A DNA stretch of 64,000 nucleotides from Billgrantia saliphila. Its GTDB lineage: Bacteria; Pseudomonadota; Gammaproteobacteria; Pseudomonadales; Halomonadaceae. Under the pieces are notes generated by a model. That model searched no databases and was not told the origin of the DNA. It saw only the letters and a list, made by a program, of their open reading frames with translations. The stretch spans positions 300,340-364,339 of the forward strand of contig NZ_PJRN01000002.1 of the NCBI RefSeq assembly GCF_002930105.1, in the 5' to 3' direction. Positions within the stretch are counted from its first letter, which is position 1. Each line of letters starts with the position of its first letter. This document shows positions 37,577-46,182 of the stretch, piece by piece. The position numbers and the translations under genes were made by a program.

Positions 37577-38107
37577 TCAAGGCGCATGGATGCTTCCCAC
37601 GTGCCACACCGAACGATGGCGAATGGTCTCGTTGAGCAGCTCAGGGTGAGCGTCGAAGGGATAGAGCACGAATACCGGGCCGAGGTCACGCACCGCAATC
37701 GGTTCCCCATCCCGCTGTATCGCCAGAATCACGTCATAACGCTCCAGGTCGGAGACGGGAACCTCGGCCTCGTACTCATTGATGGCGGAGACTCGAACCT
37801 GCTCGCTCTCGACGCCGGCGGCCTCGAGGACAGCTCGGAACAGCGGCCCCTCGAAACGCCCCACGCCTTCCGTCCAGGGCGTGCTCGTCTCTATGACTCG
37901 GGTGGGAAGCGACATCATCTGCTCGCGATCCAGATGCAGTTCCTGGCCCACGTTGGGATTGGCCACGTTGCCGGTCACCCGGAGCAGCACCTCGCCCTCG
38001 GGCGGCGGCAGCGATGCGGCTGGAGACGACAGCGAGGCGGTGCCAATCACGACGGAAAGGAGCACAACAGAAGTACGACGAAGCCACATTCGAAGCATCT
38101 TGGCCAT
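37577..38107 (-). CDS. Periplasmic molybdopterin-oxidoreductase-fold protein
   Basis: This is a 176-residue secreted protein. From ATG 38107 it has a signal peptide (RTSVVLLSVVIGTASLSSPAAS). The body resembles the oxidoreductase molybdopterin-binding (SUOX-like) fold: LLRVTGNVANPNVGQELHLDREQMMSLP and RFEGPLFRAVLEAAGV. No cysteine ligand for molybdenum is visible, so it is probably not an enzyme. Placement in front of the hybrid kinase suggests a sensory accessory. The exact start is uncertain. Confidence 0.6.
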   Translation of the reverse strand: MAKMLRMWLRRTSVVLLSVVIGTASLSSPAASLPPPEGEVLLRVTGNVANPNVGQELHLDREQMMSLPTRVIETSTPWTEGVGRFEGPLFRAVLEAAGVESEQVRVSAINEYEAEVPVSDLERYDVILAIQRDGEPIAVRDLGPVFVLYPFDAHPELLNETIRHRSVWHVGSIHAP

Positions 38108-38209
38108 CCACGAGAACAGGAATGCGCCAAGAGTACGCGAAAAGGGGCGAAAGGTCAGGCGGGCGAGACGCGAAGTCGCGGCAGGGCACATACCCTGCCG
38201 CAACGGGCA

Positions 38210-39016
38210 TCAAGACACCTTGTCTACCGGTTCGCAGCGCACCAGATCCTCATAGGCATGCCAGCTGGCATGGCCGAGTATTGGCAGAATCACGGCAAGG
38301 CCGATATAGAAGGTCAAGATGCCGACGACGACGCAAGCGGTCAGGATGACGGCCCACAGCAGCATGGGGCGGAAATTCCGAGCCACCGCGCGTACGCTGG
38401 CCTCGATGCCTTCCATGAAGGTGAGGTCCTGATCCATCAGGGTCGGTATGGCGACGACACTGATGGCGAAAGCGCCGAACGCCAGCACCGCACCCGCCAC
38501 GGTGCCCACGGCAATCATGCCGAGACCCTGCGACGTGGTCAGCAGCATGGCATACAGCTCGACCGGCCCCGGCGCATCGAAGCCGAAGAACAAGGCGAAC
38601 AACAGGGTTGCCAGGCGAATCCAGGCAAGGAAGAAGATCATCAGCATCACGCCCATCATCGCCAGTTGGCCGGCGTGCGAGCGCCAAGAGCTGAAAGCGT
38701 CGCCCAGATGCGGTACGCACTTATTACCCAGCGCACGGCTGATACCGTAGGAGCCCACAGCCACCAGCGGTCCCAGGAACATGAAACCGGCCAGCAACGG
38801 CAGCAGCCAGTGCCACAAATCGAATACGATGGCACCCGCAGTGATCGCAAGGCTGAGGCCTACCCAGAACATGCCATAGGCGAGGCTCACCGCAGTGGCG
38901 TGGCGAAAATCATCGACCCCGGCGGCAAGCCAGGCCCTGGGGCGGGACATATCGATTGTTTTGATGTGGATTCTGACGGAGGGAGCGGAGTGCCCGGCGG
39001 TTCTTGTTGCATTCAT
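38210..39016 (-). CDS. DUF2189 integral membrane protein
   Basis: This protein of about 268 residues has six predicted membrane helices and the DUF2189 pattern (RPRAWLAAGVDDFRHATAVSLAYGM near the N-terminus, GPLVAVGSYGISRALG, and the C-terminal LILGHASWHAYEDLV-like end). Function is unknown; family members sometimes accompany cytochrome oxidase or stress genes. Starts at 39016 or 39040 are both possible. Confidence 0.75.
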   Translation of the reverse strand: MNATRTAGHSAPSVRIHIKTIDMSRPRAWLAAGVDDFRHATAVSLAYGMFWVGLSLAITAGAIVFDLWHWLLPLLAGFMFLGPLVAVGSYGISRALGNKCVPHLGDAFSSWRSHAGQLAMMGVMLMIFFLAWIRLATLLFALFFGFDAPGPVELYAMLLTTSQGLGMIAVGTVAGAVLAFGAFAISVVAIPTLMDQDLTFMEGIEASVRAVARNFRPMLLWAVILTACVVVGILTFYIGLAVILPILGHASWHAYEDLVRCEPVDKVS

Positions 39017-39222
39017 TGTCTTACCCCGTTTGGTCGCCATGGGAAGGACGATAGAGGCGTCGTTTCCGGCCGGGAGGTCCGGACGACGTCTTGTTGTCTT
39101 CATCCATCCTTAATGTAGTTGACGGGGCACAAGAGCGCTGGACAATGTTCTCAACGCAGCCGCGATCTTTTTCACTGTCTCTCTCTTACTGCAAGCCTCC
39201 TTCCTGGCAAGTCTTTTAAAGC

Positions 39223-39252
39223 GACACGCCCCGGCCAGAGCCGGGGCGTGTC
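39223..39252 (-). terminator. Terminator of the TAXI-TRAP/USP operon
   Basis: GACACGCCCCGGC and GCCGGGGCGTGTC form a perfect 13-bp stem around CAGA, 23 bases beyond the USP stop. In the minus direction GCTTTAAAA follows, giving a weak U-rich tail. Confidence 0.8.
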
Positions 39253-39275
39253 AAAGAAGCGTCAAGTCTAAGACG

Positions 39276-39704
39276 CTAGCGCACGATCATCACCGACACC
39301 TTGGAGTGATGAACGACGTGCTCGGCGTTGGGGCCCAACACGTAGTCGGCGAACTTGCGCTTGTTGTGGGAGGCCATCACGATCAGGTCGACCTCGAGTT
39401 TCTTGGCCGCCTTGATGATCGCCTCCCAGGGCGAGCCGTCGACGATTACCGACTGGACCTTGACGTCCTCGGGGACATGCTCGGCGATGAAACGATGCTG
39501 CGCTTCGGACAGCGCCGCATGCGCCTTCTTCGAGAAGTCGCGCGGGAAGTAGGAGCCCACCATCGGCATGTGGTAATCCGGCAATACCGTCACCACATGC
39601 AGGGAAGCGTCGAAGGTCCGACACAGAGTCACCGCCGTGGGCAGCGCCCTGACCCAGGAGCTCTCCTCGTTGAGGTCCACCGACAACAAGATCTTGTCGT
39701 ACAT
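39276..39704 (-). CDS. Universal stress protein linked to the TAXI-TRAP transporter
   Basis: This 142-residue UspA-domain protein starts MYDKILLSVDLNEESSW and has the core DLIVMASHNKRKF. The usual ATP-binding G-x2-G-x9-G-S pattern is altered to SHNKRKFADYVLGPNAEHV, so nucleotide binding is questionable. In Halomonas, TeaD is a Usp that regulates the ectoine TRAP transporter TeaABC; by analogy this protein may tune the TAXI permease, whose stop lies 10 bp before its start. Confidence 0.88.
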   Translation of the reverse strand: MYDKILLSVDLNEESSWVRALPTAVTLCRTFDASLHVVTVLPDYHMPMVGSYFPRDFSKKAHAALSEAQHRFIAEHVPEDVKVQSVIVDGSPWEAIIKAAKKLEVDLIVMASHNKRKFADYVLGPNAEHVVHHSKVSVMIVR

Positions 39705-39714
39705 CTCTCCCTCC

Positions 39715-42312
39715 TCAGGCCGCGCTGGCCGTCGACGGCTGCTTCAGGCGGCGGCGTCGCTGCATCAGCACGACCAGGCCGAACACCAGGAAGCCCGGAA
39801 CCCACATCCACTCTTTCGCCCAACGATCCACCGGCGCCAGCACCTCGACGATTTCCTGATCGAAATCGAAACCGAGATCCGCCGCCGTGCCGCCGAACTC
39901 GACGAAATCGACGGTGGTCCGGCCGTCTTCCGTCCACAGCTCCATGCCGAGTCGCTCCATGCGCTCCTCGGGCGTGTCGCCACGCGGCACCGGCACCAGG
40001 ACGTAGGTGGTCAGAGGCGCACCGAACTTGTCCTCACCGGAGATCTGAACGCGCAACTGGCTGCCGTGATCCACGTCGGCCAGCGCCTGGGCGAACTGCT
40101 CCGGCGGCACCGACTCGTAGGGGTCGTGGATCCGATCCATCCAGAAGCCGGGGCGGAACAGGGTGAAGGCCACCAGCAACAGCAGTATCGACTCGTACCA
40201 GCGGTTGCGCACCAGAAAGTAGCCCTGGGTGCCGGCGGCGAAGATCAGCATGGCGATGGTGGCGATGATGAAGACCACCACGCCCTGCAGCCAGCCGACC
40301 TCGATCAGCAGCAGATCGGTGTTGAAGATGAAGAGAAACGGCAGCGCTGCCGTGCGCAGGCTGTAGTAGAACGCCTGGAAGCCGGTGCGCAGCGGATCGC
40401 CGCCGGATACCGCCGCCGCGGCGAACGACGCCAGCCCCACCGGTGGCGTCACGTCGGCCATGATGCCGAAATAGAACACGAACAGGTGCACCGCGATCAG
40501 CGGTACGATCAGGCCGTTCTGCTGCCCCAGCAACACGATCACCGGCGCCATCAGCGCCGAGACCACGATGTAGTTGGCGGTGGTCGGCAGCCCCATGCCC
40601 AGGATCAAGCTGAGCAGCGCGGTGAACAGCAGGATCAGCATCAGGTTGCCCATGGCCAGGACCTCGACCACGTCGGCCAGCACCAGCCCCACACCGGTCT
40701 GGGACACCGCCCCCACCACGATGCCCGCGGTGGCGGTGGCGATGCCGATGCCGATCATGTTGCGCGCCCCGGTCACCAGCCCGTTCCACAGATCGAGACA
40801 ACCCTCCTTGAGGTCGGCCGCCAATCGCCCGCGTCCGCGAAAGATCGCGATGATGGGTCGCTGGGTGAGCATGATGAAGATCATGAATACCGTGGCCCAG
40901 AAGGCCGACAGCCCTGGCGACAGGCGCTCGACCATCAGGCACCAGACCAGCACCACCACGGGCAGGATATAGTGCAGCCCCACCATCACCGTGGGCCGTG
41001 TCTGAGGCAGCGTGACCACCTGGGAGGTGGGATCGTCGAGTTCGAGCTCCGGATAGTAGGAGCCGAGCTTGAGCAGCCCCACGTAGACGATGGCCAGCGC
41101 CACGGCCACGACCCAGGGCGTGGCGTCGCCCAGCAACGGCTTGAGCCAGCCCAGGCCATAGTAGACGGCGAACGAGAGCGCCATCAGCAGCAGCAGACCG
41201 GTCAAAAAGCCGATCGCCTTGTTCAGCAGCGGTCGCGGAGGGTTACTCGACGGCAATCCCTTCAGGTCGGCCTTGAGCGCCTCGAGGTGCACGATGTAGA
41301 TCAGGGCGATATAGGAAATCAACGCCGGCAGGAAGGCATGCTTGATCACCTCCACGTAGGAGATGCCGACGTACTCCACCATCAGGAACGCCGCGGCGCC
41401 CATCACCGGCGGCATGATCTGACCATTGACCGACGATGAAACCTCGACCGCACCGGCCTTCTCGGCGGAAAAGCCCACCCGCTTCATCATGGGGATGGTG
41501 AAGGTACCGGTAGTCACGGTATTGGCGATCGACGAACCGGAAATCAGGCCAGTCATGCCCGAAGCCACCACCGCCGCCTTGGCCGGACCGCCCTTGTAGT
41601 GACCGAGAAGAGAAAAGGCGACCTTGATGAAGTAGTTGCCGGCTCCGGCCTTGTCGAGCAGCGCACCGAACAGCACAAACAGGAACACAAAGCTGGTGGA
41701 AACGCCCAGGGCGATGCCGAACACCCCTTGAGTAGTCAACCACTGATGGTTGATCAGGCCGTACAGGCTGACCCCACGGTGGGCCAGAATGCCCGGCATG
41801 TAGGGACCGAACAGGGTGTAAACGATGAATAACGACGCCACCACCATCAGCGGTGGCCCCAGCGCTCGACGAGTCGCCTCGAGCAGCACCAGGATACCCA
41901 CGACCCCGACGACCACGTCCTGCAGAATCGGCGCACCCGGCCGCTGCGAGAGTTCGTTATAGAAGATGAAGATGTAGAGCGCACAGAAGGCGCCGATCGA
42001 CGCCAGTACCCAGTCCTGCAGCGGAATGCGGTCACGCGGGGAACGCTTGAGCGCGGGATAGGCCATGAAGGCCAGGAACGTGGCGAAAGCCAGGTGGATC
42101 GAGCGCGCTTCGGTGGCGTTGAACACCCCGAAGCGGACGATGTAGGGCAACGGTGAAGCAATCCAGAGCTGGAACAGCGACCAGGCGGCCGCCACACCCA
42201 CCAGCAGCTTGCCGGGCGTGCCCAGCGGTTTTCGCGCCCCGCTGTCGCTCGAGGAGACCATGTCTTCGAGGTCGACCTCGGGCTGTCGCGAATTCGTCTT
42301 TTCGTCAGTCAT
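39715..42312 (-). CDS. TAXI-TRAP fused permease (4TM/12TM)
   Basis: This 865-residue membrane protein fuses the small and large TRAP permease modules. The DctM-like motifs include SGMTGLISGSSIANTVTTGTF-type and GMGLPTTANYIVVSALMAP segments. A soluble C-terminal DUF3394-type domain spans about residues 715-830, and a final TM precedes a basic tail. AGGA is correctly spaced before ATG. It works with the TAXI-family receptor encoded just upstream. Known TAXI ligands include glutamate and other dicarboxylates; the substrate here is unknown. Confidence 0.93.
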   Translation of the reverse strand: MTDEKTNSRQPEVDLEDMVSSSDSGARKPLGTPGKLLVGVAAAWSLFQLWIASPLPYIVRFGVFNATEARSIHLAFATFLAFMAYPALKRSPRDRIPLQDWVLASIGAFCALYIFIFYNELSQRPGAPILQDVVVGVVGILVLLEATRRALGPPLMVVASLFIVYTLFGPYMPGILAHRGVSLYGLINHQWLTTQGVFGIALGVSTSFVFLFVLFGALLDKAGAGNYFIKVAFSLLGHYKGGPAKAAVVASGMTGLISGSSIANTVTTGTFTIPMMKRVGFSAEKAGAVEVSSSVNGQIMPPVMGAAAFLMVEYVGISYVEVIKHAFLPALISYIALIYIVHLEALKADLKGLPSSNPPRPLLNKAIGFLTGLLLLMALSFAVYYGLGWLKPLLGDATPWVVAVALAIVYVGLLKLGSYYPELELDDPTSQVVTLPQTRPTVMVGLHYILPVVVLVWCLMVERLSPGLSAFWATVFMIFIMLTQRPIIAIFRGRGRLAADLKEGCLDLWNGLVTGARNMIGIGIATATAGIVVGAVSQTGVGLVLADVVEVLAMGNLMLILLFTALLSLILGMGLPTTANYIVVSALMAPVIVLLGQQNGLIVPLIAVHLFVFYFGIMADVTPPVGLASFAAAAVSGGDPLRTGFQAFYYSLRTAALPFLFIFNTDLLLIEVGWLQGVVVFIIATIAMLIFAAGTQGYFLVRNRWYESILLLLVAFTLFRPGFWMDRIHDPYESVPPEQFAQALADVDHGSQLRVQISGEDKFGAPLTTYVLVPVPRGDTPEERMERLGMELWTEDGRTTVDFVEFGGTAADLGFDFDQEIVEVLAPVDRWAKEWMWVPGFLVFGLVVLMQRRRRLKQPSTASAA

Positions 42313-42390
42313 TGCCGTCCTGCCCCACCATCGCGGTTGATTTGAGAATACGCCTGTTCATCGGGTTCGTCGCATGGTTGGTTCAAACAG

Positions 42391-42416
42391 ATGCGCGGAC
42401 CCTGAGGTCCGCGCAT
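42391..42416 (-). promoter_or_regulatory. Intercistronic hairpin after the TAXI receptor gene
   Basis: ATGCGCGGACC and GGTCCGCGCAT form a perfect 11-bp stem around CTGA between the receptor stop and the permease start. It likely tunes receptor-to-permease ratio. Confidence 0.65.
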
Positions 42417-42450
42417 CCTTTCAACAGAGGGGAGTACCCCTTGCAATGGC

Positions 42451-43431
42451 TTAGTCGATCCAACCACGCTCGCGGTAGTAGCGCTCGGCGCCTTCATGCA
42501 GCGGCGCAGTCAGGCCGTCGGAGATCATGTCTTCCTCGTTGAGGTTCTCGAACGCCGGATGCAGGCGCTTGAAGCGATCGAAGTTGTCGAACACGGCCTT
42601 GACGGTCTGGTAGACGATCTCCTCGTCAAGGTCGGCATGGGTGACGAAGGTCGCCGCGACGCCGAAGGTCTCGACATCCTCATCGTTGCCGCGATACAGG
42701 CCGCCGGGAATGACCGAGCTGGTGTAGTACGGATGCTCCTCGACCAGGGCATCGATCTCGTCACCTGTGACCGGGACGATGCGCGCGTCGATGGTGGTGG
42801 TGGCCTCCTGGATGGAACCGTTGGGGTGGCCGACCACGTAAACCATGGCGTCGACGTTGTTGTCGGCCAGGGCCGCGGCCTGCTCAGCGGCATCCAGTTC
42901 GGAAGCCAGGGAGAAGGTGTCGGTATCCCAGCCCATGGCTTCCATCACCACGTTCATGGTGTTGCGCTGGCCGGAGCCCGGGTTGCCGATATTGACGCGC
43001 TTGCCCTCGAGATCGGTGAAATGCTCGATGCCGGAGTCGGCGCGCGCCACGACGGTCAGCGGTTCGCCATGCATAGTGAAGACGGCACGCATGTCTTCCC
43101 AGGCACCGTCGGATTCGAAGTTGTCTTCGCCGTGATAGGCACGGTATTGCACGTCGGACTGCACCACGCCCATGTCGAGCTCACCGCTCTTCATTCCATT
43201 GACGTTGGCCACGGAACCGCCGGTGGACGGCGCGTTACAGCGGATATTGTGCTCGTCGCTGCCACGGTTCACCATGCGGCAGACGGACTGACCCACGACG
43301 TAGTAGACCCCAGTCTGACCGCCGGTGCCGATGGTAATGAAATTCTCTTGGGCCACGGCCGGTGCCGAGACCATGGCGGCCCCGAGAAGGGCCCCGGAGA
43401 AGGCAGCCGCAGAAAAAGCATGGCGTTTCAT
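42451..43431 (-). CDS. TAXI-family TRAP solute receptor
   Basis: This 326-residue periplasmic receptor has a signal peptide at residues 1-27 (ending VSAPAVAQ). The TAXI signature is clear: ITIGTGGQTGVYYVVGQSVCRMVN, then CNAPSTGGSVANVNGMKSGELD and VNIGNPGSGQRNTMNVVMEA. ATG 43431 follows AGAGGTG; the GTG two codons upstream is less likely. It is the first gene of the receptor-permease-Usp operon and lies downstream of the aminomutase-like gene. Confidence 0.93.
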   Translation of the reverse strand: MKRHAFSAAAFSGALLGAAMVSAPAVAQENFITIGTGGQTGVYYVVGQSVCRMVNRGSDEHNIRCNAPSTGGSVANVNGMKSGELDMGVVQSDVQYRAYHGEDNFESDGAWEDMRAVFTMHGEPLTVVARADSGIEHFTDLEGKRVNIGNPGSGQRNTMNVVMEAMGWDTDTFSLASELDAAEQAAALADNNVDAMVYVVGHPNGSIQEATTTIDARIVPVTGDEIDALVEEHPYYTSSVIPGGLYRGNDEDVETFGVAATFVTHADLDEEIVYQTVKAVFDNFDRFKRLHPAFENLNEEDMISDGLTAPLHEGAERYYRERGWID

Positions 43432-43615
43432 GAACACACCTCTTGACGTTATTGGCCAATCTTCATTGCTGAAAGCAAGATCCCTGGTAGCCAGGCGCGC
43501 ACGCCCTGGCCGGCGGTAGTACCGCTCCCCACTACTTTAGCGAAAAAAACGTCTTGATGATGGGTCTTTTTCAACTGAATGTAGTCTAGTCGCCCACTTC
43601 GTTTAGTGCGCGTTA

Positions 43616-43630
43616 ATGCCGTAACGGCAT
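43616..43630. promoter_or_regulatory. Palindrome upstream of the TAXI operon
   Basis: ATGCCGTAACGGCAT is a 7+1+7 perfect palindrome in the 251-bp gap between the aminomutase-like gene and the receptor gene. It could be an operator or a short hairpin after the upstream gene. No matching copy was noticed elsewhere. Confidence 0.35.
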
Positions 43631-43682
43631 GGGCCATGAGCGATCCCGCACCTTCTCTCGGACCGCGACCTCGCAGTGTGCT

Positions 43683-45071
43683 TCATGAGGCCTTGACGAT
43701 GAGCTCGCGCTTAGCCTCCCTCATGGCGGCAAATTCGGCCTCAAAGAAAAACTCGCTTTCTCCCAGGGCAGGTTCCAGATGGTTGAGCCAGGTGGCGTTC
43801 TCGTCGTACTTGGCGAAGAACGGCCGCTGCACCCAGTCGTTGTCGCGGCCCTGGATGAAGCGCAGCACGAAGACCTTCTCACCGCCGACCTCGGTGACAC
43901 CCTGAACCTCCACCTTGCCCGGGTCGGCCGACATCGACGGACCACGGGCGGTACGCGCCAGTCCCGGCACTTGTTTCATGGCCTCGCGATAGATTTCCCA
44001 CGCCCTGACCAACGGTACCTCGAAGTAATGGCGGGCGCCGGTGTCGCGCTCGACGAACATGTAATAAGGGATCATTCCCAGGCGCACTTGGGTGGTCCAC
44101 ATGCGCGCCCACTGGTCGGCGTCGTCGTTGATGTGCTTGAGCAGAGGCGCCTGGGTACGGATCTCGGCGCCGGTGGCACGGATGCGCCGGATTGCTTCGC
44201 GGCAGATCGGCGTGTCCATCTCGCGCCAATGATTGAAATGCGCCATGAAGGCCACGTGCTTGCCGGCCGCGGTCAGTTCACGAAACAGGGCCAGAATGTC
44301 TTCGGCGTCGGGATCGGAGACGAAGCGGTAAGGCCAGAAGGTCAAGCTCTTGGAGCCGATACGAATATCCTGGACATGGTCCAGCTCAGGCGCCGTCAAT
44401 CCTTCCAGATACATGCGCAGATGCTTGGCCTTCATCACCATGGGGTCGCCGCCGGTCATCAGCAGATCGGTGACCTCGGTGTGCTCGGCCAGGTAACGAT
44501 GCAGCGAATCCGCCTCGCTGGAGGCGAACTTCAACTCCTTGTCGCCGACGAACTGGGCCCAGCGGAAGCAGAAGGTGCAGTAGCTGTGACACACCTGGCC
44601 CTGGCTGGGGAAGAACAGTACCGTCTCGCGATACTTGTGCTGCATGCCGGGTAGCGGTTCGCCGTCGAGCAGCGGCAGGTTGAGGTCCATCTGCCCCGCT
44701 GGATGCGGGTTGAGTTCGCTGCGAATGCGCTCGATCACCGGTTGCAGCTCGATGGCGGTGGCTTCACGGCGCAACAGCTCGGCCACCTCGTCGTAATGTT
44801 CGGGCAGGAGCATGCCGCGCTGAGGGAAAGTGAGCTGGAAGATGGGATCGTGGGGTACGTTGTCCCAGTCGATCAGCTCGTCGATGACGTATTCGTTGAC
44901 TCGAAAAGGCAGCACCTGGCTGACCACCCGCATGTCGAAACGCAGGCCGTCAGACAGATGCTGGATCGCCTCGATCTTGTCCAACTGGCGGTGGGTGTAG
45001 ACCTTGAACTGACGGGCCTCGAAGGCTTCGGTAATTGGGTCGCCGAGGTCGATGTTCACACGCTGGTTCAT
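43683..45071 (-). CDS. KamA-family radical SAM protein (lysine 2,3-aminomutase-like)
   Basis: This 462-residue radical SAM enzyme has the cluster motif CHSYCTFC (C161, C165, C168), a TGGDP segment (206-210) and HFNHW (278-282). The PLP-lysine region of aminomutases is reduced to SADPGKVEV, with K386 as the candidate Schiff-base lysine and without the usual glycine stretch. The residues after the cluster (FRWAQFVGDKEL) also differ from TRRRF of true lysine 2,3-aminomutases. A beta-amino-acid product, possibly a compatible solute, is conceivable. AGGAGGAG precedes the ATG. Confidence 0.8.
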   Translation of the reverse strand: MNQRVNIDLGDPITEAFEARQFKVYTHRQLDKIEAIQHLSDGLRFDMRVVSQVLPFRVNEYVIDELIDWDNVPHDPIFQLTFPQRGMLLPEHYDEVAELLRREATAIELQPVIERIRSELNPHPAGQMDLNLPLLDGEPLPGMQHKYRETVLFFPSQGQVCHSYCTFCFRWAQFVGDKELKFASSEADSLHRYLAEHTEVTDLLMTGGDPMVMKAKHLRMYLEGLTAPELDHVQDIRIGSKSLTFWPYRFVSDPDAEDILALFRELTAAGKHVAFMAHFNHWREMDTPICREAIRRIRATGAEIRTQAPLLKHINDDADQWARMWTTQVRLGMIPYYMFVERDTGARHYFEVPLVRAWEIYREAMKQVPGLARTARGPSMSADPGKVEVQGVTEVGGEKVFVLRFIQGRDNDWVQRPFFAKYDENATWLNHLEPALGESEFFFEAEFAAMREAKRELIVKAS

Positions 45072-45275
45072 GTCGTCTCCTCCTGTTGTCGTGGGCCGTG
45101 GCGGGAATTTCCCTGCGCAGCGCGCAGCAGCGCGTCACGCCGGTCGAAACCGACGCTGCCTTGGCTTATCGGGGGGAGCACATTGGTACCGTTCCGGGGA
45201 ACGAGATGCAAGTTTACGCAGCAATATGCAACGAATGTCTCGGAAATTGCGAATAAACGTAACGCATCGTTTCGT

Positions 45276-45506
45276 TCAATCTCCGCGCACCAAGCGGCCG
45301 ACCAGACGCTGTAGACGGGGTGCGCCGATCAGAATGAGAGCGAAGGCTATCGGCCATGCGATATAGAAAGCACGCCACCAGCGCGCGAGGAAGCCCTCAC
45401 CGAGTCCGGTGTTGACCCAAGTGATGACGAACGTCATCAGCGTGACCATGTAAATCGACATGAGCACCGCGAAGGTCAGCGATGCATAGCGGGAAGGTAA
45501 CGGCAT
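45276..45506 (-). CDS. DUF2798 small membrane protein
   Basis: This 76-residue protein has two membrane helices (ASLTFAVLMSIYMVTLMTFVITW and FYIAWPIAFALILIGAPRLQ) separated by a short loop, the DUF2798 architecture. Function is unknown. A GTG four codons upstream could extend it to 80 residues. It stands alone. Confidence 0.72.
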   Translation of the reverse strand: MPLPSRYASLTFAVLMSIYMVTLMTFVITWVNTGLGEGFLARWWRAFYIAWPIAFALILIGAPRLQRLVGRLVRGD

Positions 45507-45660
45507 AACCTTGTCCACAATCCAAGAAGGCTAATAGCTTAGCGACGAATTATTGCATGCCGACGACCGCCGATGCATCACGGCGGAGCCTGGCGGCCCG
45601 TTCTTGAACAATCGCTCCCCCCACGACCAGACTGACGTCAAAGCCAAGAGGAATACGCCC

Positions 45661-46182
45661 ATGCCAACCCAACTGGAGTGTCATCAGGGCGACATCGCCC
45701 ATCAGCCCGACATGGACGCGGTGGTCAATGCCGCAAATGCCGAACTTCGCCCCGGCGGCGGCGTAGCGGGTGCCCTGCATCGCGCCGCCGGTCCGGAGCT
45801 CGACCGCGCCTGCCGCCCCTTGGCGCCGATCGAGCCAGGCCAGGCCGTCATCACCGACGCCTTCGGCCTGCCCAACCGCCACGTCATCCATTGTCTGGGG
45901 CCGGTGTACGGCCGCGACAAGCCGGAAGCGGAACTGCTGGCCAATTGCTATCGCAGCGCTCTCGAACTGGCCGAGAGGCACGGGCTTGCCAGCATTGCCT
46001 TCCCCGCCCTGTCGGCGGGCGCCTTCGGCTACCCGCTCGACGATGCGGCACAGGTGGCGCTTGCCACGGTGTGCGAGACACTACCGAAGTGCCCGGGAAT
46101 CGAACGGGTGCGCTTCGTGCTGTTTGATGCTGGAAGCGCGGAGGTCTTCCAACGCACGCTGGATTCCCTCAGCAGCGCCTAG
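45661..46182 (+). CDS. Macrodomain (ADP-ribose-binding) protein
   Basis: This 173-residue macrodomain of the YmdB/MacroD type has GDIAHQPDMDAVVNAAN (residues 10-26), the glycine-rich RPGGGVAGALHRAAG (30-44), HCLGPVYG, and the phosphate-binding loop PALSAGAFGYPLDDAA. It probably hydrolyses O-acetyl-ADP-ribose or removes ADP-ribose from proteins. AGAGGA precedes the ATG. It converges with the TRAP permease gene with no spacer. Confidence 0.92.
   Translation: MPTQLECHQGDIAHQPDMDAVVNAANAELRPGGGVAGALHRAAGPELDRACRPLAPIEPGQAVITDAFGLPNRHVIHCLGPVYGRDKPEAELLANCYRSALELAERHGLASIAFPALSAGAFGYPLDDAAQVALATVCETLPKCPGIERVRFVLFDAGSAEVFQRTLDSLSSA

Noticed and set aside
39637..41439. 600-codon open frame antisense to the TAXI permease
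   Set aside because: Shadow of the membrane protein gene; composition is typical of an antisense frame and no start signal is seen.
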